Assembly (NCBI GenBank): GCA_938017985.1 | Contig: CALIKS010000020.1 | Location: 1-53,629, forward strand | Origin: an uncultured archaeon | Lineage (GTDB): Archaea; Thermoproteota; Nitrososphaeria_A; Caldarchaeales; Calditenuaceae | Length of the DNA: 53,629 nucleotides | Reading direction: 5' to 3' | In this document: positions 35,743 to 45,775 of the stretch, in pieces | Layout of the letters: every line of letters starts with the position of its first letter | Position numbering within the stretch: position 1 is the first letter of the stretch | Translations under genes and position numbers: made by a program | The notes under the pieces: model-generated | Told to the model about the DNA's origin: nothing | The model's input: the letters and a program-made list of their open reading frames with translations, nothing else | Database searches by the model: none

Positions 35743-38700
35743 TGATCTTCTCACCCATTTTCGTGACTACTATTCTTGACTCGCCTGCCTTGTTGTAGAC
35801 GCCTACGAGTAGCTCTGAACGTTCGGCCATGATGTCTTTAAGCGAGATAGCGATTATCTGGGTCTTCCTAGACATCTCGCTGAATAGTTCTGAGAGATTC
35901 TTAGTGTAGGAGGCATCCATATGTGCGTCCACCTCGTCAAATATTAAGAAGTCGGCAGGCGTCAGTCCTTGGAAAGACATGAGGAGAGAGACCGCGGCAA
36001 CTGATTTTTCACCACCACTCACGCTTCTAGAGGAGCGAGGAGATTTCCCCACAAACTTAACAATCATCTCGACTCCGGACTCGTTTGGCTTGTCCGGCTC
36101 TGATAGCTCCAGCCATGCCTCTCCGCCTGTTAGTCTGTTGAAGAAGTATCCGAAGCCTTCAGAGACTCTCCTCAGCGTTGACATGAATATCTCCTGTTTT
36201 TCGGCATCTATCAACTCGATGACTCTTAATATCTCTCTCCTCTCCTTTTCGAGCTCTGCTATCCTGAACGACCTATGCTTATAGTTCTCCACCAATTCTA
36301 GGTACTGACTCGCAGCGAGCTGATTGACTGGCCCCATACTGTTTAGCTCAGACTCCAGCTCAGCATAGATCTCTTCCTTAACCCCGGGGTCAAGATGAAT
36401 CATGTCACCCTCGATTCCTGCTGGTAATTCTCTCAGCTTCTCTTCAAGTGCACTTCTACGCATTGTGAGCTCTATCTTTGACATTCTGATGGCTTGGTAT
36501 CGACTCTCTAGCTCTGATAATTGAGTCCGAAGCTTCTCGAGATTTTGGCTGTCCTCGTCGATGAGGCTTCTGAGAGAAGCCACCTCTGTCCTCAAGCCTG
36601 ATATTAACTCCAAGTACTTCTTACCCTCGCTGAGTAGGCATCGCTGTTTTTCAAGTACCTCCAAATACTTGAGGGCATAAGTCCTCACGCTCCTCTTATA
36701 CTCCTCACTCGCATTCTCCAATATTGCTCTGCGTTCAAAGATCTCCTTAATTAAATCTTCTAATCTCTTGGCCTCTCTGCTTATCTCGTCTATTCTTTGC
36801 CTAATTGCCTTCTTATCTGAGAGTAACTCACTCCTAATGCTTGCATATCTCGCTATAGACCTGTTTATTTCATCAAGCTTCTCGACGAGTTGAGTCCTAG
36901 TCGTGGCGTCTATCTTTTCATTGCTTGGCCACTTTTCGGAGAGCTTCTCTAGCTCACTTCTGATGAGTGCAGCCTCTTCGCTTAGGTTCTCGATCTCTTT
37001 CTCAATATGTGAAATTGAGTTTTCCAGCCTTGACTTCTCGTATCTAAGCATTGTTAAGGATTTTTCATCGACTTTAATCTTCTCCTTAACAGCGTTTATG
37101 CTCGTCTCTATCTCTATTTTTTTGGCCCTAAGGCTTTCTACCTCTTCATCGAGCATTCTGGCTGATTTTTCCAACTCGTCTATCTTCTTCTTGAGTAATT
37201 CTTCATGTCTTGCCAGGTCGTTGACTATGTCGATTATTTTCTGGACTTGTTTAGTCTTGCCGAGAGATGCTAAGTATCCATACCCATCCCAATAAGCACC
37301 ATCTATGTTTATTGCAGGCTTACCAGCCCTGAGCTCCCGAGATTCTCTTAAGAGCCTTGCACCTCTCAGAGCAATGTGTAGCGCCCTTGCTCCCTCGATA
37401 GAGGATGTCTCAGCCATGCATGCAAGACACTCCTCGCCTAGACATTGATATGGCTCCTCCAAGCTTATGACTGATAGTTCGACTCCACTCTCGGCGGCCG
37501 CCATTATGAGTGCAGCGGCAACCGAGCTTCGCCTCACGACTAAAGAATTAAGCCTGTCGCCAAGTGCCCTGATGTATAATGCCTCTAGTCCTCGGGGAGG
37601 TCTGAATAGTTCTGATAACACTCCAACCACCTCGCTATTCATGCTCGACGAGACAATATCAGAGATCTCTCTCCTAATTCTGGACTCAGGACTTATCTTT
37701 GCTCTTCCCTCAATTATTAGTCGCTCAACCTCTGCCAAGAAGCTAGACAGCTTCTCAATCCTCGACCTGAGAAATGTAGCAGTGTTGGAGAGATTTTTTA
37801 GCTGATGCTCCAATCTATCTTTATCCTCAATGAGAATTTTCAAGGACTCCTGATTCTTGCTTAAAACGTTCTGGAGACGATCAATCTCCTCAGAGATCTC
37901 CGCGAGCTTATTCTTCTTCTCCTGCAGACTCTCCCTCAGCGAGGCTATCCTCCCAGTCTTTGCCTCTAATAGTCTTTCTTTTTCAAGGATGACTCTTCTG
38001 AAACTCTCCTCTTCTCTCTTATGTTTAGCAATCTCCTCCTCAAGCTCTCTGAGTTGTCCTGATATCTCATTTCTACTCTTCTCTAATTTTTCTATCTCGT
38101 CCTCCACCGAGGCCAGCCTTGCCGCTGCTTCTTCATCCTTGACGAGTAGCTGGCTTAATAACTCGTTAAGCATGTTTAGACGAGCCTTAGCCGACTCTTC
38201 ACTAAGCATAATCTCGAGGAGTTGTCTTCGAATGCTTGATAGACGTGTACCGTCCGACCTAATTGATGTCTTTAGCCTCTCTAACTCTGCCCTAGAAGTC
38301 TCTATAGTGGAGGATAATTCCTCCTCAATCTTCGTCTTTTTACTCAGCTCTGCCTCAAGAATGGCCACTTTTTCTGTAAGTGATGCTCTGTGACTGTTGA
38401 GCCTTGCTAGTTCCTCCTCAATCATTGTTTTTTCTTGGAGTATTTTTTCCTCGTCTTCCAGTAGTCTCGCCAACTCGGAGTCCATCTCGACTATGCTGCT
38501 CCTCAGCTTCTCCGCCTTGAGGCTAGTTAGCTCCCTCTCGAGTATGCTTCTACGAATTAGCTGGGTCTTCTCAAGCTCGAGCTGCCTGACACGTTGCTTG
38601 ACCTCTAGTGTTCCAGCCCTCGCAACTGCGATGTTTCTCTCGGCTTGGTCCAGTTGCTCAAGCGCCTCTGCCTTTCTCCTATCATACTCAGCAGTGCCGG

Positions 38701-39193
38701 CTATCTCGTCTATTAATTTTCTAAGCTCTTCGGGACTTGTCTCGGCTATTCCAAGCACTGCTCCCTGAGAAATAATGTTGTAGCCAGAAGGCTTAATATT
38801 GGCAGCAGAGAGAAGAGTCAGTAGCTCCATCCTAGAGACAGACTTGCCGTTAACCTGATACACACTCTCGCCGCTCTGCATGAGTCTCCTAGTAACCGTG
38901 ACCTCGTCTGCATCCATCGGAATTCCTCTGTCAGAATTGTCAAAAACGACAGAGACCCTGGCATATCCAGACTTTGAGCCATTTGACTCATAGATAAGCT
39001 CGGAGAGCCTAGAGACTCTGAGGGCGTGTGGGCTCAGCTCGCCTAGCGCAAACTTCACGGCGTCAATGACGTTGCTCTTCCCACCGCCATTCGGGCCGGT
39101 AATGACGGTAAATCCCCTCGGAATATCTATCGTGTTTCTCCTGGGCCCGAAAGACTTGAAGCCATAAATAGTAATCTTCTTAATTGTGACCAT
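35732..39193 (-). CDS. smc: Chromosome segregation protein SMC
   Basis: 1153 aa; GPNGGGKSNVIDAVKFALGE Walker A, coiled coils, hinge, VSGGEKSVAAVSLLMSF signature, FLIFDEVDAHMD Walker B. Confidence 0.96.
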   Translation of the reverse strand: MVTIKKITIYGFKSFGPRRNTIDIPRGFTVITGPNGGGKSNVIDAVKFALGELSPHALRVSRLSELIYESNGSKSGYARVSVVFDNSDRGIPMDADEVTVTRRLMQSGESVYQVNGKSVSRMELLTLLSAANIKPSGYNIISQGAVLGIAETSPEELRKLIDEIAGTAEYDRRKAEALEQLDQAERNIAVARAGTLEVKQRVRQLELEKTQLIRRSILERELTSLKAEKLRSSIVEMDSELARLLEDEEKILQEKTMIEEELARLNSHRASLTEKVAILEAELSKKTKIEEELSSTIETSRAELERLKTSIRSDGTRLSSIRRQLLEIMLSEESAKARLNMLNELLSQLLVKDEEAAARLASVEDEIEKLEKSRNEISGQLRELEEEIAKHKREEESFRRVILEKERLLEAKTGRIASLRESLQEKKNKLAEISEEIDRLQNVLSKNQESLKILIEDKDRLEHQLKNLSNTATFLRSRIEKLSSFLAEVERLIIEGRAKISPESRIRREISDIVSSSMNSEVVGVLSELFRPPRGLEALYIRALGDRLNSLVVRRSSVAAALIMAAAESGVELSVISLEEPYQCLGEECLACMAETSSIEGARALHIALRGARLLRESRELRAGKPAINIDGAYWDGYGYLASLGKTKQVQKIIDIVNDLARHEELLKKKIDELEKSARMLDEEVESLRAKKIEIETSINAVKEKIKVDEKSLTMLRYEKSRLENSISHIEKEIENLSEEAALIRSELEKLSEKWPSNEKIDATTRTQLVEKLDEINRSIARYASIRSELLSDKKAIRQRIDEISREAKRLEDLIKEIFERRAILENASEEYKRSVRTYALKYLEVLEKQRCLLSEGKKYLELISGLRTEVASLRSLIDEDSQNLEKLRTQLSELESRYQAIRMSKIELTMRRSALEEKLRELPAGIEGDMIHLDPGVKEEIYAELESELNSMGPVNQLAASQYLELVENYKHRSFRIAELEKERREILRVIELIDAEKQEIFMSTLRRVSEGFGYFFNRLTGGEAWLELSEPDKPNESGVEMIVKFVGKSPRSSRSVSGGEKSVAAVSLLMSFQGLTPADFLIFDEVDAHMDASYTKNLSELFSEMSRKTQIIAISLKDIMAERSELLVGVYNKAGESRIVVTKMGEKINEN

Positions 39194-39338
39194 TCCGAGA
39201 CTTTCCTCATTCTACTCTTGCTAGTGAATATTTATCTTAAACCCTGGGTCGGAGGGCTGTATTTCACGACTAGTACGGCCATCATCCCTAAAAGCCTAGT
39301 AGGAATATATATGAGGATAGAATTGATAATTCATAGAT

Positions 39339-39509
39339 ATGGGCTTAAAGGAATTCGCCAAGTCGGTGGTGATGCTCTTCAAGGTATCAAGCAAGCCTAG
39401 TCGAGAAGAATTCCTACTCCTATTCAGGGTCGTGCTGATAGGCATAGCACTAATAGGAGTAATCGCCTTCATCGTCAGATTCTTGATGCTTGCCATTCAG
39501 GGTGCCTAA
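39339..39509 (+). CDS. secE: Preprotein translocase SecE/Sec61-gamma subunit (56 aa)
   Basis: Hand-translated MGLKEFAKSVVMLFKVSSKPSREEFLLLFRVVLIGIALIGVIAFIVRFLMLAIQGA*, immediately upstream of NusG; too short for the supplied ORF track. Confidence 0.9.
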   Translation: MGLKEFAKSVVMLFKVSSKPSREEFLLLFRVVLIGIALIGVIAFIVRFLMLAIQGA

Positions 39510-39511
39510 TA

Positions 39512-39967
39512 TTGAGCGTAGAGACGAAGTACAAGATATTTGCCATAAGGACGACAGTTGGGCAGGAGAGAAACGTCGCTAGAATGATTCTTAATAGGCT
39601 TGACGAGAACGTCGAGGACATAGCCTCTGTCTTCATCTTGCCATCAATAAGGGGATACGTCTTCGTAGAAGCACTAGACAGGGATAAAGTCGTAATGCAT
39701 ATTCAGGGAATCATGCACATAAAGTCTAAGCCAATAGCTGCCATGCGGCTCGAAGAACTTGAGCGACACATAATCGAGAAGCCGATAATAGAGACGATTG
39801 ATATAGGCCTAATTGTCGAGGTGATTGCAGGCCCACTCAAAGGAGTGACTGGAAAAATCATCAGGATAGACAAGCTAAAGAAAGAAGTAACAATAGAACT
39901 AATTGAGAGTAGGTATCCATTACCAATATCAGTACCGGTAAACTACGTGAGGCCAGTCTCAAAATAA
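39512..39967 (+). CDS. Transcription elongation factor NusG/Spt5
   Basis: YKIFAIRTTVGQERNVARMI NGN domain and VEVIAGPLKGVTGKIIRID KOW motif. Confidence 0.93.
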   Translation: MSVETKYKIFAIRTTVGQERNVARMILNRLDENVEDIASVFILPSIRGYVFVEALDRDKVVMHIQGIMHIKSKPIAAMRLEELERHIIEKPIIETIDIGLIVEVIAGPLKGVTGKIIRIDKLKKEVTIELIESRYPLPISVPVNYVRPVSK

Positions 39968-39990
39968 TTTAACATGCATCCGAGATAGGG

Positions 39991-39998
39991 TTTTTAAT
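39991..39998 (+). promoter_or_regulatory. Putative TATA box upstream of rpl11
   Basis: TTTTTAAT about 37 nt before ATG at 40035. Confidence 0.35.
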
Positions 39999-40034
39999 AC
40001 GCTTACTGCTCCTCTCCGTAGGATGAGTGAATAA

Positions 40035-40523
40035 ATGCCTGAGAAACAGTTTAAGTTTCTAATAGAAGGTGGAAAAGCAACAGCTGCCCCGCCAATAGGT
40101 CCCGCACTCACACCACTAGGAGTAAACGTGCTTCAGATAATCGAGAAGATCAACTCCGAGACGGCAGAGTTTAGGGGAATGAAGGTACCGATCATCGTCA
40201 CGGTAGACACAGATACGAAGGATTTTAGAATCGAGGTAGGTACGCCCTCAGTAGCAGCATTAATCGCGAAAGAGACTGGAATCGAGAAGGGCTCCAAGAT
40301 GCCCGGCAAGGAACCTGCAGGAGATATTAGTTTTGAGTCGCTCGTAAAGATAGCTAGGCTAAAGATGTCTTCTCTAAGGGTAAAGTCGCTGAAGGCGGCG
40401 GTAAAGACAGTCGTTGGGACATGCATTAGCATGGGCATCACTATTGATAGCAAGAATCCAAAAGAGGTCCTCGCAGAGATAGACTCGGGAAGATATGACG
40501 ATCTCTTGGAAAAAGCTACTTGA
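40035..40523 (+). CDS. rpl11: Ribosomal protein L11 (uL11)
   Basis: IEGGKATAAPPIGPALTPLGVNVLQIIEKIN. Confidence 0.96.
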   Translation: MPEKQFKFLIEGGKATAAPPIGPALTPLGVNVLQIIEKINSETAEFRGMKVPIIVTVDTDTKDFRIEVGTPSVAALIAKETGIEKGSKMPGKEPAGDISFESLVKIARLKMSSLRVKSLKAAVKTVVGTCISMGITIDSKNPKEVLAEIDSGRYDDLLEKAT

Positions 40524-41181
40524 CTCTCGAGATGTCTAGTTTTATCGGCTGACCCATCGTTGTCTTAATGTATATGGACTTAATGTTAGCCCATTTTTTC
40601 TCAAGCTTTTCGACCACACGATTAATTACTTCATTTGCATTCTCCATAAGTTCTGAGACATGCATATCTTCAGTACCTATCATGCAGGAAACTTGGGGAA
40701 TCTTCCTAAGCCTAACAGTAATGCTCCTTTTGTACCTCGAAGCAAGACTATCTATATTTATGTTTGGTGGAATTGGGACCGGAGATTTGCCGAGAGACCC
40801 TAGGGCCGCGCCGAGTGCACGGGCAGCAATAGGCATCAATGATGGCTCAACCAAAAAGTAATCATACTCCCTTGCTATTTTTTTCGCGGCCTTCTTGTTC
40901 CCAATGAGTGCTTCCACTTCGGGCTTCTCGAATACTTTGTCCACGTTAGTGCTGCGACTGGCCTCGAGTGCTATTGCTCCAGACGCGATGACGGCTATCT
41001 TTCTTGGTTTTCCGTCTAGGCCGCGGGGCAGCTCTATGGTCTCGGTAAATCTCTTCTCCGGCTTACTGACATCCACATCCTTCAAATTTATTATTAGTTC
41101 TACTGACTGGATGAAGTTTTTCTTTTCTCTCTTGGATAGTGCCTCGCCGAGCTTTTCATCCAGCTTGATGAGTGATGACAA
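40516..41181 (-). CDS. rpl1: Ribosomal protein L1 (uL1)
   Basis: KNFIQSVELIINLKDVDVSKPEKRFTETIELPRG, ...SITVRLRKIPQVSCMIGTEDM. Confidence 0.95.
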   Translation of the reverse strand: MSSLIKLDEKLGEALSKREKKNFIQSVELIINLKDVDVSKPEKRFTETIELPRGLDGKPRKIAVIASGAIALEASRSTNVDKVFEKPEVEALIGNKKAAKKIAREYDYFLVEPSLMPIAARALGAALGSLGKSPVPIPPNINIDSLASRYKRSITVRLRKIPQVSCMIGTEDMHVSELMENANEVINRVVEKLEKKWANIKSIYIKTTMGQPIKLDISRVK

Positions 41182-41290
41182 TTTTTCACGAACCTATTTT
41201 TATGCTGCTCTGGGTATATTTAGGTTTAAGCCTCACTATCCAGACACGTCGAGGACGGTTAAATAGTGGCTACGGTCAGAATATTCAGAA

Positions 41291-42151
41291 ATGAGCTATA
41301 CACCGAGCGTCCTTAAGATGCGAGATATTAAGAAAAGAAAGGTCGAGGAGCTTCAAGGCCTCTTCAGGAAATATCGAGTAGTAGGAGTGCTGGACCTAAC
41401 TAGGACGAAGGCCGACCTCCTACATGAGTTTAGAAAAAGAATGGAGGGCAAGGCAGTCATTAAAGTCTCAAAGAAGACATTAGCAGTCATAGCGGCTGAG
41501 ATGGCCGGCAGAACCGCGGCAAGGCAGTTCCTCGAGTCTTTAAAGAGACCAGTCGGGCTCATCTTTACAGATGTAAACCCATTCTTATTATCCATAGAGC
41601 TTGAGAGGAATAAGGTATTGACCTATGCCAAGCCAAACGAGAAGACTGACATAGACGTTGTCATTCCTGAAATGAATACTGGACTGAGCCCTGGACCAAT
41701 ACTATCAGAATTCGGCAAGATGAGGATACCTACAAAAATAGTGGACGGAATGATATGGATAGCGAAGGAGACAGTCGCGGCAAAGAAGGGCGACACGCTC
41801 TCGCCTCAACTTGCCGGACTACTGGTAAAGCTCGATATAAAATCTGTGTATCGGAGCCTTACACTTATAGCGGCGATCGATGAGGAATTACTAATTCCTC
41901 CAGAGTCCTTAAAGCTAGACCTAGACAAGACTATGAAGGAAGTATCAATGGCGCATGGGATGGCAATAAGCCTAGCAGTTGCAACATCATATCCAGCATT
42001 AGAAGTAATACAGACAATTATCGCTAAGGCGGTAAGGGAGGCTTTGGCACTATCAGTAGAGGCGTCATACCCAGCCTCAGAAGCATTACCAAACATACTT
42101 GCAAGAGCTGAACAGCATGCAAAAATCCTGGAGAAGCTCGCTGCAGCCTAG
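41291..42151 (+). CDS. rpl10: Ribosomal protein L10/P0 (uL10)
   Basis: KKRKVEELQGLFRKYRVVGVLDLTRTKADLLHEFRKRM; GLSPGPILSEFGKMRIPTKIVDGMIWI. Confidence 0.95.
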   Translation: MSYTPSVLKMRDIKKRKVEELQGLFRKYRVVGVLDLTRTKADLLHEFRKRMEGKAVIKVSKKTLAVIAAEMAGRTAARQFLESLKRPVGLIFTDVNPFLLSIELERNKVLTYAKPNEKTDIDVVIPEMNTGLSPGPILSEFGKMRIPTKIVDGMIWIAKETVAAKKGDTLSPQLAGLLVKLDIKSVYRSLTLIAAIDEELLIPPESLKLDLDKTMKEVSMAHGMAISLAVATSYPALEVIQTIIAKAVREALALSVEASYPASEALPNILARAEQHAKILEKLAAA

Positions 42152-44967
42152 CTATGTGCCAATTCTTCAATAATTGACTTTACAATACTAAACATTCTTC
42201 CAAAATCTTTTGACACAGTGTACCCGAAATATACATTCTTTCTCTCGAGCCAGAAAATTCCTGACTTGCTTTCTAGCTCATTTGCTATTTTTTCGATAGT
42301 TATACCTCTCTTCTCACATGCAACATTTACGAATAGAGATACGAGGCTTCTTTCTTTATTACGTCCAATAAGAAGTGCAACCGCGGGATCGTTTAGCGTT
42401 GAGATAGACTTTGCAAGAGCCCTTAAGTACATCTCATCACTTGTAGAGGAGACATCAAAAATGAGTCTAACGTTTTTTATTACTTCTTCCTTCTGATAAT
42501 TTTTAAGTCCAAGCCAGAGTCTAGTGATCGGTCTATAAAATACTTCTGAACTGCTCTCAATTAATTCTGTATCACTACTCTTAGACATGATTGAAGCAAT
42601 GGATTTCTGAATATCTTTAGGTACGTCCTCAATGATTTTTCCCGCAAGTAGCTTGATCCTCGAGTAGTCCTCCTCGGTCTTACTGCATCTCTCGCTCAAT
42701 TCCTCAATTAATGACTGTATATGTCTTAGGGCTGCTGGGCCTGCGGCAAATGTGAGTCTGATGACTCCGTCCTGTATCTTGTCGACGCTCAGTATTTTAA
42801 TTAGTCCAACCTCAGCAGTGTTCTGGCAGTGTAGCCCTCCACATGCCTCGGCGTCCCAGCCAGGAATAATTACCAATCTTAGCTGGCCTAGCGGCGCCTC
42901 GCCTCCCTGATAGATAGTGAAGCCATAAGTTTTCTCCGCCTCGCTCTTACTGGTTAGTTTGACCTCGACGGGCAGTCTACGAGCCACTATCGAGTTTGCC
43001 ACCTGCTCTATCCTCTTAATCTCTTCCATTGTTAAGGACTTATGATGACTAAAGTCAAGCCTAGCGTAGTCAGCATCTTTCTTCGCACCCATCTGCCAGG
43101 CATGTTTTCCCAGAACTCTCCTTAAGGTTCCTATAAGAATATGCGTTGCTGTATGGTGTCTCATTATGCTTAGCCTCCTCTCGATGTCGACTTCCCCCCT
43201 CACTACTTCTCCTGGGCGCGGCAAGGGGCCGTCTACAAAATGTACTATCACACCATTGATTGGCTGAGTATCCAGTACTCTGCATACGCCGCCTGAATGA
43301 TGGATAAAGCCCATATCTCCGACTTGGCCGCCGCCCTCAGCGTAGAATAAGGTTTCCTCAAGCACCACATAGCTTTTGCCCACAAGCAATACGCGTGACT
43401 CAAACTTATCTTCATATGGATATTCGTAGTACTTCCTTCTCGTTGTAGGCAGGTTCCTTACTTGACGTTCAATCTCCAATAAGTATTCATCGATTTTTTC
43501 CTCCATCTGACTCTTTGATGCGTGAATCTCTGCTACTAGCTCATGAATATTGTCAGGAATCGAGACTGGCAGATCTATTCTTGACGCTACCTCGGCGATG
43601 ATGTCAGGCGTCAGTCCCCTCTCGTCATACATCTTGATTAGGAAGTCAGTTGAGACGGCTCTGCCTGAAGATTTAAGGGCTCTTAGCTCTCTCTCTAACT
43701 GTGCCGTACCCCTGCTTATGGACTCGGCGAACCTCGATACTTCATGCTCAATGAGCTCTAAGACCTCGTTTTCCATCTCTAGTAGCTTCGGGAACCATCT
43801 CCCCCAATATTTTATCTGCATATCACTTAGCTCGACTAGGTCGTTCTCTCTTCCTAGTTGTTTAAGGAGTCTATGGGATCTTCGTATCAATAGTCTCGCT
43901 AAGTATCCCACCTTAGAGTTTGAAGGAACAATCCCCTCAGAGAGGATAAAGACGATTGACTTTGTATGGTCAAGCAATGCGTATAGCTTCTCTAATCTCT
44001 CCAACTCTGGAAGCACATCATCAATCTTTATTCCGGCAAGTCTTGCAGCATTCTCCCTGACCTCCCTTAGGGATAATCCTGAGCTGGGGGTTATCCATGC
44101 AGAGAATCGTGAATACTTCTCGACTACCTCCCTATCTATTCTTGGAATCTCGACGTAGCTGGAAAATTTAGGAATAAGGTCTTGATAGATGGCCTCGAAT
44201 GAGCTTGGGGTGCCGACGCTAAGCCAAGTGAATCTCTCCATTCCATACCCAGTGTCGACCGTTCGGACAGGCAGCTCGAGAAGCTCATCATTAAGCGTCT
44301 TATAACTCATGAATACGAGAGTCGCTACCTCGAGTCCTCCAACGATTACTTCGAAGCATGGACCTGCGTTTCCGCCACCACTCCAGACATTCTCCTTATA
44401 AGTTACTTGCTCTTCACTCAGTCCAAGCTCGGAGAGAAATTCTTGGCATAGAGCAACAGTCATATCCTTCCAGTAAACCTCTTTATGATTTGTGTTGAAT
44501 GCATGTGCCCCACCCATCTCGAAGATAGTCAGGTGGCGTCCAAATGTCAGGCCAACTTTGTCAATATCGACAAGCCTTATGCATGGCTGGCTAATCACAA
44601 GCGGGTTTGCCGGAGGCTCAACAGCGCCTGAAGTCACATGTGGCTGAAAATCAACAATGCTGGCAGAGACTAAGTAGAGGTCACGGCGCCACCTCGGGAC
44701 TACTGGGTAAGGCTCAATTACAGCATGACCATTCCGCTCAAAAAATCCTAGAAATGCGTTTCTCATCTCTTCTAGGGAATATCTATGCTTGGTGGGTGGA
44801 TTGCCTATGAAGCTATACGGCTCGCATGGAGCCTCTCCACATACTTCACGAGTAGGGTCAATTCTCCAAAAATATTCCCCGCAGACTCTGCACCTAGTCC
44901 TAGTAAATCCCCTATCCTTTAGGAAATCTAATGAATAGTGCTCCTCGCCGAACTTCAACATAGGCAC
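42148..44967 (-). CDS. alaS: Alanyl-tRNA synthetase
   Basis: CRVCGEYFWRIDPTREVCGEAPCEPYSFIGNP archaeal N-terminus; HHTATHILIGTLRRVLGKHAWQMGA; CGGLHC. Confidence 0.96.
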   Translation of the reverse strand: MPMLKFGEEHYSLDFLKDRGFTRTRCRVCGEYFWRIDPTREVCGEAPCEPYSFIGNPPTKHRYSLEEMRNAFLGFFERNGHAVIEPYPVVPRWRRDLYLVSASIVDFQPHVTSGAVEPPANPLVISQPCIRLVDIDKVGLTFGRHLTIFEMGGAHAFNTNHKEVYWKDMTVALCQEFLSELGLSEEQVTYKENVWSGGGNAGPCFEVIVGGLEVATLVFMSYKTLNDELLELPVRTVDTGYGMERFTWLSVGTPSSFEAIYQDLIPKFSSYVEIPRIDREVVEKYSRFSAWITPSSGLSLREVRENAARLAGIKIDDVLPELERLEKLYALLDHTKSIVFILSEGIVPSNSKVGYLARLLIRRSHRLLKQLGRENDLVELSDMQIKYWGRWFPKLLEMENEVLELIEHEVSRFAESISRGTAQLERELRALKSSGRAVSTDFLIKMYDERGLTPDIIAEVASRIDLPVSIPDNIHELVAEIHASKSQMEEKIDEYLLEIERQVRNLPTTRRKYYEYPYEDKFESRVLLVGKSYVVLEETLFYAEGGGQVGDMGFIHHSGGVCRVLDTQPINGVIVHFVDGPLPRPGEVVRGEVDIERRLSIMRHHTATHILIGTLRRVLGKHAWQMGAKKDADYARLDFSHHKSLTMEEIKRIEQVANSIVARRLPVEVKLTSKSEAEKTYGFTIYQGGEAPLGQLRLVIIPGWDAEACGGLHCQNTAEVGLIKILSVDKIQDGVIRLTFAAGPAALRHIQSLIEELSERCSKTEEDYSRIKLLAGKIIEDVPKDIQKSIASIMSKSSDTELIESSSEVFYRPITRLWLGLKNYQKEEVIKNVRLIFDVSSTSDEMYLRALAKSISTLNDPAVALLIGRNKERSLVSLFVNVACEKRGITIEKIANELESKSGIFWLERKNVYFGYTVSKDFGRMFSIVKSIIEELAHS

Positions 44968-45018
44968 CTAAAAATAGAAAATATGGTAAATGATATGTCT
45001 AGTTCTCTAAGACTGATG

Positions 45019-45333
45019 TTAGCCGAACAGTGCGCTAAGCCCAGCCAGAGCCTCCTCCTCTTTCTTCTCTTCTTCCTTTGGCTTCTCGGGCTTTGCCTCA
45101 GCTTCTGGAGCCTGAGCAGGTGCTGCTGGTTGAGCTGCTACAGGTGTGACAGCGACAGTGGTTGCTGACTTAATGGCCTCATCAATGTTTATTCCCTGCA
45201 GAGATGCAACGAGTGCCTTGACCTTTATTTCATCAACCGTCCCACCAGCTGCTTCAATTATCTTCTTTATGCCCGCCTCGTCTATTGGTTTTCCCAGCTT
45301 GTGGAGCAGGAGTGCTGCGTATACGTACTCCAC
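45019..45333 (-). CDS. Ribosomal protein L12/P1
   Basis: [31 protein letters not shown] and acidic C-terminus [18 protein letters not shown]. Confidence 0.95.
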   Translation of the reverse strand: MEYVYAALLLHKLGKPIDEAGIKKIIEAAGGTVDEIKVKALVASLQGINIDEAIKSATTVAVTPVAAQPAAPAQAPEAEAKPEKPKEEEKKEEEALAGLSALFG

Positions 45334-45445
45334 GACTCTTTACACCCTATCCATTTCTTACATCATAGCCCGATATTAAAGATTCCGCAAGTCTCGTCTC
45401 TGCTTCTTTAATCCTTAAAAGGCAGAGTGGATGACAGCGCCTTAG

Positions 45446-45766
45446 ATGTCTCATAACTCAAGTGTTCTAGATAAGATCCAAAAGGTTGAGCAAAGGCTTG
45501 ACGAGCTGGAAATAGTCGTAACAAACTATAGACGAGAAATATTAGGGTTAGTCGAAGAACTAATAAAAAATGCTGAGCTGGCAATCAATGAGAAGCTGGA
45601 AGAAGAGAGAAAAAGACTGATGGTCGAGGCAAGGAGGAAAGCAGAGGCAGAATCAGAAAAGATTAAGCTTGAATATAGTTCAAGAATTGAACAGCTTAAA
45701 AAGAAGCTAGAAGAAAAAAGAGACAAGATTGTAGAAGACGTAGTAACAATCTTGCTCGGATTTTAG
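45446..45766 (+). CDS. V/A-type ATP synthase peripheral stalk (H/G-like) coiled-coil subunit
   Basis: Charged coiled coil, directly upstream of the V-ATPase C subunit. Confidence 0.55.
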   Translation: MSHNSSVLDKIQKVEQRLDELEIVVTNYRREILGLVEELIKNAELAINEKLEEERKRLMVEARRKAEAESEKIKLEYSSRIEQLKKKLEEKRDKIVEDVVTILLGF

Positions 45767-45775
45767 GTGTGTTTA

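Noticed and set aside
36903-38768. Several plus ORFs (130, 112, 178, 123 aa)
   Set aside because: Ser/Leu-rich antisense shadows of the SMC coiled coil.
43550-44158. 202-aa plus ORF
   Set aside because: Antisense of alanyl-tRNA synthetase.
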